Below, one piece after another: positions 52,117-55,994 of a stretch of DNA of 55,994 nucleotides. The stretch is from Mesorhizobium sp. LSJC280B00 (GTDB lineage Bacteria; Pseudomonadota; Alphaproteobacteria; Rhizobiales; Rhizobiaceae), in assembly GCF_000502835.1 (NCBI RefSeq), contig NZ_AYVL01000024.1:39072-95065 (forward strand), read 5' to 3'. Numbering within the stretch: position 1 is the stretch's first letter; every line of letters begins with the position of its first letter. The notes under the pieces were generated by a model. The model worked only from the letters and a program-made list of their open reading frames with translations. It made no database searches and was not told where the DNA came from. The position numbers and the translations under genes were made by a program.

Positions 52117-52890
52117 ATGTTCGATCTTCTCGGGACGACGCTTCCCTCCCGCCTGCTTCTCGGCACGGCTCAATATCCTTCGCCGGCCATCCTTGCCGAT
52201 GCAGTCAGGGCATCGGGCACCTCGGTGGTGACCGTCTCGTTGCGCCGTGAAATGGCAGGCGGCAGGGCTGGCGAAAAATTCTGGTCGTTGATCCGCTCGC
52301 TTGGTGTCAGAATCCTGCCCAACACTGCTGGCTGCCACTCCGTCAAGGAAGCGGTCACGACCGCACAAATGGCGCGCGAAGTCTTCGGCACGCCCTGGAT
52401 CAAGCTCGAAGTGATCGGCAATCACGACACGCTGCAGCCGGACGTGTTCGGTCTGCTCGAAGCCGCCCGCATCCTGTGCGAGGACGGTTTTGCGGTGTTC
52501 CCGTATACTACCGACGACCTTGTCGTCGCCGAGCGGCTGCTTGCGGCGGGCTGCAAGGTCTTGATGCCCTGGTGCGCACCGATCGGTTCCGCCCTCGGGC
52601 CGGTCAACATCATGGCGCTGCGCTCGATGCGCGGACATTTCCCTGATGTCCCGCTGATCGTGGATGCTGGTCTCGGACGGCCATCGCACGCGGCAACAGT
52701 CATGGAGTTCGGCTTTGATGCTGTGCTCCTGAACACAGCGGTCGCCAAGGCGGCCGATCCGGTCGGCATGGCGTGTGCGTTCGGCAAGGCGGTCGAGGCC
52801 GGTCGAGAAGCTTTCAGCTCGGGGATGCTCGAACCCCGCGACGTCGCGGTGCCATCGACACCAACATTCGGCAGGGCGGTTTTCTCATGA
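52117..52890 (+). CDS. thiG: thiazole synthase ThiG
   Basis: 257 residues, a TIM-barrel enzyme that joins DXP, dehydroglycine and ThiS-bound sulfur into the thiazole phosphate. Recognisable blocks are SRLLLGTAQYPSPAILADAV, WIKLEVIGNH, VLMPWCAPIGSALGPVN and LIVDAGLGRPSHAATVMEFG, with the Lys of KLEVIG forming the Schiff base with DXP. It overlaps thiE by four bases (ATGA). Confidence 0.95.
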   Translation: MFDLLGTTLPSRLLLGTAQYPSPAILADAVRASGTSVVTVSLRREMAGGRAGEKFWSLIRSLGVRILPNTAGCHSVKEAVTTAQMAREVFGTPWIKLEVIGNHDTLQPDVFGLLEAARILCEDGFAVFPYTTDDLVVAERLLAAGCKVLMPWCAPIGSALGPVNIMALRSMRGHFPDVPLIVDAGLGRPSHAATVMEFGFDAVLLNTAVAKAADPVGMACAFGKAVEAGREAFSSGMLEPRDVAVPSTPTFGRAVFS

Positions 52891-53492
52891 AGCTCGATCC
52901 CTTCTACCTGATCGTCGACAGCGCCGCCTGGATCGAACGGCTGGTGCCACTTGGCGTCAAGCTGGTTCAGTTGCGCATCAAGGATAGGGACGAGACCACG
53001 CTGCGGACGGAAATCCGCCGCGCGAACGACGTCTGCGCGGTCCATGGTTGCCAACTGATCGTCAACGACTATTGGCGGCTCGCCATTGAGGAAGGCTGCG
53101 ACTTCGTCCATCTCGGCCAAGAGGATTTGGCCGCGGCCGACCTGCTGGCGATTAAGTACGCCGGATTGAAGCTCGGGCTCAGCACGCACGATCATCTCGA
53201 ACTGGAAACGGCGATCGCTGCCGAGCCCGACTATATCGCGCTCGGCCCTATCTATCCCACCATCCTGAAGCAGATGAAATGGGCGCCGCAAGGGCTCGAG
53301 CGGATGAGCGAGTGGAAGTATCGGGTGGCGCCGATCCCATTGGTCTCCATCGGCGGCCTCAACCCCGACCGGCTCGACGGTGTCTTCGAGGCTGGTGCGG
53401 ACAGCGCGGCGGTGGTCACCGACATCACGTTGAATGCCGATCCCGAAGCGCGCACGCGAGAATGGATCGAAAAGACAAAGCCATGGCGCTGA
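52887..53492 (+). CDS. thiE: thiamine phosphate synthase ThiE
   Basis: 201 residues from ATG 52887 (overlapping the thiG stop; GCAGGGCGG upstream); the longer frame to 52773 is inside thiG. ThiE couples HMP-PP with thiazole phosphate to give thiamine phosphate. Its TIM-barrel motifs are VKLVQLRIKDRDE, CQLIVNDYWRLAIEEGCDFV, HLGQEDLAAADL, ALGPIYPTILKQMKW and PLVSIGGLNPDRL. It overlaps thiD by ten bases. Confidence 0.94.
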   Translation: MKLDPFYLIVDSAAWIERLVPLGVKLVQLRIKDRDETTLRTEIRRANDVCAVHGCQLIVNDYWRLAIEEGCDFVHLGQEDLAAADLLAIKYAGLKLGLSTHDHLELETAIAAEPDYIALGPIYPTILKQMKWAPQGLERMSEWKYRVAPIPLVSIGGLNPDRLDGVFEAGADSAAVVTDITLNADPEARTREWIEKTKPWR

Positions 53493-54256
53493 GGCGAGAA
53501 CCGCATGTGCTCGTCGTCGGCGGATCAGACTCCAGCGGTGGGGCTGGAATTGCACGTGATATCGAGACGATCTCTTCCATTGGCGTGCGCACCTGCCTGG
53601 CTGTCACAGCGCTGACGGTGCAGACGCACGAAGCCGTGATGGAAATCCATCCTTCGCAGCCCGATCTTGTGGCCGATCAGATGTGCGCCGCGCTGCAGGC
53701 CAACAAGGTGGCGGCAATTAAGATCGGCATGCTCGCAACGGCTGAGATCGTCGTTGCCATTGCCGGCGTGCTGCGCGAAAATCCGCAGGTGCCGGCAGTG
53801 CTCGATCCGGTGCTGGCCTCGAGCTCCGGCCGGGGGCTTCTGGAAGCAGGTGCCATCGCTGCCATGAGGCGCGATCTGATGCCGCTTTGCTGCCTTGTGA
53901 CCCCCAATCTCCTCGAGCTGGCGCTCCTTGTTGGTGCGGAACCGCCAGCCGACGAGAGCGACGCGGTGAGACTGGGACGGAAATTGCTGGCAGCCGGCGT
54001 GCCGGGCCTGCTGATCAAAGGGGGCCACGCATCAGGACCTCGATCAACCGATATTCTGTTGCGTTCGGATCAAGAACCAATCCGCTTCGACGCACCTCGT
54101 CTTGTCGCATCAATGCGCGGGACGGGTTGCATGCTGGCTAGCGCGATTGCGGCGCATCTGGCGAAGGCGAAGCCGCTCGAAGACAGTGTGCGCGAAGGCA
54201 AGCGGCTTGTCTTGGCCATGTTTAAGAAGAATGCAGCAGACCGACGAAACTTGTAA
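53483..54256 (+). CDS. thiD: HMP/HMP-phosphate kinase ThiD
   Basis: 257 residues from ATG 53483 (the frame extends to 53279 inside thiE). A ribokinase-fold enzyme that phosphorylates HMP-P to HMP-PP, the ThiE substrate. Motifs are VGGSDSSGGAGIARDIETIS, VTALTVQTHEAV, LDPVLASSSG and, near the end, RGTGCMLASAIAAHLA with the anion-hole GTGC. The usual GTGCTLS block has Met for Thr here, a mild variation. Last gene of the thi operon. Confidence 0.93.
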   Translation: MALRREPHVLVVGGSDSSGGAGIARDIETISSIGVRTCLAVTALTVQTHEAVMEIHPSQPDLVADQMCAALQANKVAAIKIGMLATAEIVVAIAGVLRENPQVPAVLDPVLASSSGRGLLEAGAIAAMRRDLMPLCCLVTPNLLELALLVGAEPPADESDAVRLGRKLLAAGVPGLLIKGGHASGPRSTDILLRSDQEPIRFDAPRLVASMRGTGCMLASAIAAHLAKAKPLEDSVREGKRLVLAMFKKNAADRRNL

Positions 54257-54667
54257 GATTTTCCAACTCTCGAAAGACACGCCTGCCTCTCGCGGGTCCG
54301 GGCTGGTAATTTCCCTTCGTAATTCACCTCACTCGACAGGAGTAGTTTGACGGCCTCGCCAGGCGGCGACCGCGAGATCAACGATGGCGAGGCGGCCGTC
54401 GTGCGCCGTATCTAGTGCGTTGTGTGGCATCCTTTCCCCACATCCGACTGCGATCCTGGAATTCACCTTGGTCGCGAGCTCCTGCTAAACGACGCCCCTC
54501 GACGGGAGCGGTCGATCCCGCGTCTCGGCTGCGGCGGCGCTAGGCTGACGCTCCTTATGCCGTCCTGTTGAACCGGACTCGGGATCACGAACTGCTCCAT
54601 GCGGCACTCGTTGACAAGCCTGCCGTGATATGAACAGGATTATACAGGCTCACTGAACAGGTACCAT
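54257..54667. other. intergenic, upstream region of the gntR-type gene
   Basis: No gene. Near the 3' end TTGACA (54611-54616) is a possible -35, and TATACA at 54641-54646 a possible -10 although the spacing is long. TGAACAGG is repeated at 54631-54638 and 54654-54661, 23 bases apart and just ahead of the regulator start, as expected of an autoregulatory site. No clear terminator for the thi operon was found. Confidence 0.4.
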
Positions 54668-55393
54668 ATGAAGCGGCGCTCGGTTCAACTGTCTCCCGGC
54701 ACGGGCAAACCCGAACAGATCGCCACCGTTCTCGAACATGAAATCCGCTCCGGTGTTCTCGGCTTCGGCGACCGGCTGCAAAGCGAGAACAAGCTCGTCC
54801 AGCGTTTCTCCGTCAGCCGCAACACCGTCCGCAAAGGCCTCGAGGAACTGTCCAACCGCGGGCTGATCACCACCAAAGTCGGCATCGGCTCTTTCGTCAC
54901 CTTCGATGGCAAGCCCGTTGATGACTCCATCGGTTGGTCGCGGGCGCTCGCCAACGCCGGCGCCAACGCCGAGACGCGGACGCTGCGGCTCGAGGTGATC
55001 GAGGACCCCGGTCTTGCCGCACTGCTTGGTATAGAAAACCCGTTTTTCATCGCTGTCGACCGGGTGCGCACCAATGCCAGCGACGGCCACGCCATCTCCA
55101 TCGAGCGCAGCCGCCTGCCATTATCGCCGGAACTGGAGGATGTGCCGTTGCGCGGCCTGCGCGAAGGCTCGCTGCACCAGACGCTGCGCGGCGCGGGCCT
55201 CATTCCCGACCATGGCGAGGAATGGGTCGGCATCGAAATGCTCAACGCCGAGGACTCTGCAATCCTCGGTTGCCCGCAAGGCACGCCGTTCCTTCGCGGT
55301 CGCCGGTTGACCCGCGCCGCCGATGACCGGCCGATCGAATATGTGACCAGCCTGCTCAACCCGGCGCATTTTGCGCTGCATATGAGGTTCTGA
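54668..55393 (+). CDS. GntR/HutC-family transcriptional regulator
   Basis: 241 residues. The N-terminal winged helix of the GntR family (RLQSENKLVQRFSVSRNTVR, KGLEELSNRGLITTKVGIGS) is followed by a UTRA effector domain (~85-240, with IAVDRVRTNASDGHAISIER and IEYVTSLLNPAHFALHMRF). It probably controls itself and the ADP-ribosylglycohydrolase gene three bases downstream; related rhizobial loci pair such regulators with sugar or nucleoside kinases. The effector is unknown. Confidence 0.9.
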   Translation: MKRRSVQLSPGTGKPEQIATVLEHEIRSGVLGFGDRLQSENKLVQRFSVSRNTVRKGLEELSNRGLITTKVGIGSFVTFDGKPVDDSIGWSRALANAGANAETRTLRLEVIEDPGLAALLGIENPFFIAVDRVRTNASDGHAISIERSRLPLSPELEDVPLRGLREGSLHQTLRGAGLIPDHGEEWVGIEMLNAEDSAILGCPQGTPFLRGRRLTRAADDRPIEYVTSLLNPAHFALHMRF

Positions 55394-55396
55394 GTG

Positions 55397-55994
55397 ATGC
55401 CGGACGACAACACCGGGAATATGACTGATCGGGCCATGGGGGCGCTTGTCGGCGGGGCACTGGGGGATGCGCTGGGCATGCCGACGCAGCTTTTGTCGCC
55501 GGCCCGGATTGCCGAACTCTACGCCCATGTAGAGGGCTTCATTGCTCCTTTCGCCGACCATCCGGTGTCGAAGGGGCTTCCCGCTGGAACGATCACCGAC
55601 GACACCGAACAGGCGCTTCTGCTTGGCCGTATCCTGGTCGAATCCGGTAACCGCTTCGATCATACGCGGTGGGTCAACGCGCTGCTCGACTGGGAGCGCG
55701 ACGTCAAAGCGCGCGGCAGCTACGATCTGCTGGGACCATCGACCAAACGCGCCATCGACGCCATCAACAATGGCGTGCCGGCCGAGGAAGCGGGGCGCAG
55801 CGGCGACACAAATGGTGCGGCCATGCGCATTGCGCCGGTCGGCATCATGATGCCGCCAGAGCCGCTGGACGCGCTGGTCGCCAAAGTTGCCGAGACCTGC
55901 CGGGCCACGCACAACACCTCGATTGCCATTGCGGCCGCAGCCGCCGTTGCGGCGGCCGTCAGCCGCGGCGTCGCCGGCGGCGACTGGCGCGCCA
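55397..55994 (+). CDS. ADP-ribosylglycohydrolase family protein (3' incomplete)
   Basis: The first 199 residues of an ARH/DraG-type hydrolase; the gene runs off the window. The N terminus GALVGGALGDALGMPTQ and the metal-binding block TITDDTEQALLLGRIL (T-D-D) are typical, as is SGDTNGAAMRIAPVGIMM. Members release ADP-ribose from proteins or cleave N-ribosidic bonds of nucleoside-like substrates. Close coupling to the GntR regulator favours a catabolic role over reversal of protein ADP-ribosylation. Start ATG 55397. Confidence 0.9.
   Translation, partial: MPDDNTGNMTDRAMGALVGGALGDALGMPTQLLSPARIAELYAHVEGFIAPFADHPVSKGLPAGTITDDTEQALLLGRILVESGNRFDHTRWVNALLDWERDVKARGSYDLLGPSTKRAIDAINNGVPAEEAGRSGDTNGAAMRIAPVGIMMPPEPLDALVAKVAETCRATHNTSIAIAAAAAVAAAVSRGVAGGDWRA

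Noticed and set aside
1..55994. tRNA or rRNA genes
   Set aside because: No cloverleaf-type sequence or rRNA signature was recognised on either strand by eye.

Overview
The window looks like an accessory stretch of a high-GC alphaproteobacterial genome, most likely Mesorhizobium or a close Rhizobiales relative. The clues are the thiC-thiO-thiS-thiG-thiE-thiD order behind a TPP riboswitch, a rhizobial-type TraG coupling protein followed by a CopG-like gene, DUF3606, DUF1236 and DUF6074-like small proteins, and scattered IS66, IS3 and tyrosine-recombinase debris. Family names are assigned by reading the sequence; no database search was run.

Layout. 0-7.4 kb: accessory DNA with a degenerate VapBC pair, a GSU2403-type nucleotidyltransferase, a two-repeat HARP-like protein, small rhizobial proteins, a fragment of the CopG-like gene, a headless Lrp/AsnC regulator, a decayed tyrosine recombinase and a secreted DUF1566-like protein. 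7.7-29.6 kb: one unbroken + strand cluster of nine genes whose products all carry signal peptides. They are three Cys-containing helical proteins, a 1282-residue coiled-coil protein with a hydrophobic centre, a probable beta-helix protein, two paralogous leucine-rich-repeat proteins (one with two ricin-type trefoils), a 2150-residue SpvB/FG-GAP/RHS protein ending in an M91-type zinc peptidase domain, and a small secreted protein that may be its immunity partner. This is the most unusual part of the window and reads as an undescribed, Sec-exported, Tc/ABC-toxin-like or polymorphic-toxin system. 29.7-35.0 kb: a broken Phd/PemK-type antitoxin-toxin pair, then a minus strand operon lacI-ABC ATPase-permease-sugar binding protein with two operator-like palindromes upstream. 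35.4-37.8 kb: traG and a CopG-like gene with no other transfer genes. 38-47 kb: small rhizobial genes, a cytochrome c, a graveyard of IS66, IS3 and recombinase fragments, two single-frameshift genes (isochorismatase-like and SnoaL-like) and a 135-bp hairpin-bearing direct repeat. 47.2-48.7 kb: a class II Fic protein. 48.9-54.3 kb: TPP riboswitch and thiCOSGED. 54.7 kb to the end: a GntR/HutC regulator and the start of an ADP-ribosylglycohydrolase.

A 173-bp segment of the CopG-like gene occurs twice in the same orientation, at 5581-5753 and 35401-35573 (165 of 173 bases identical by hand count), bracketing the secreted cluster and the sugar operon. With recombinase remnants at both margins, this suggests the roughly 30-kb interval arrived, or was rearranged, as a unit. 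In the secreted cluster the first five genes are joined by four-base ATGA overlaps and the later ones by gaps of about 10 to 65 bases behind good Shine-Dalgarno sites, so co-expression and a shared envelope or extracellular complex are likely.
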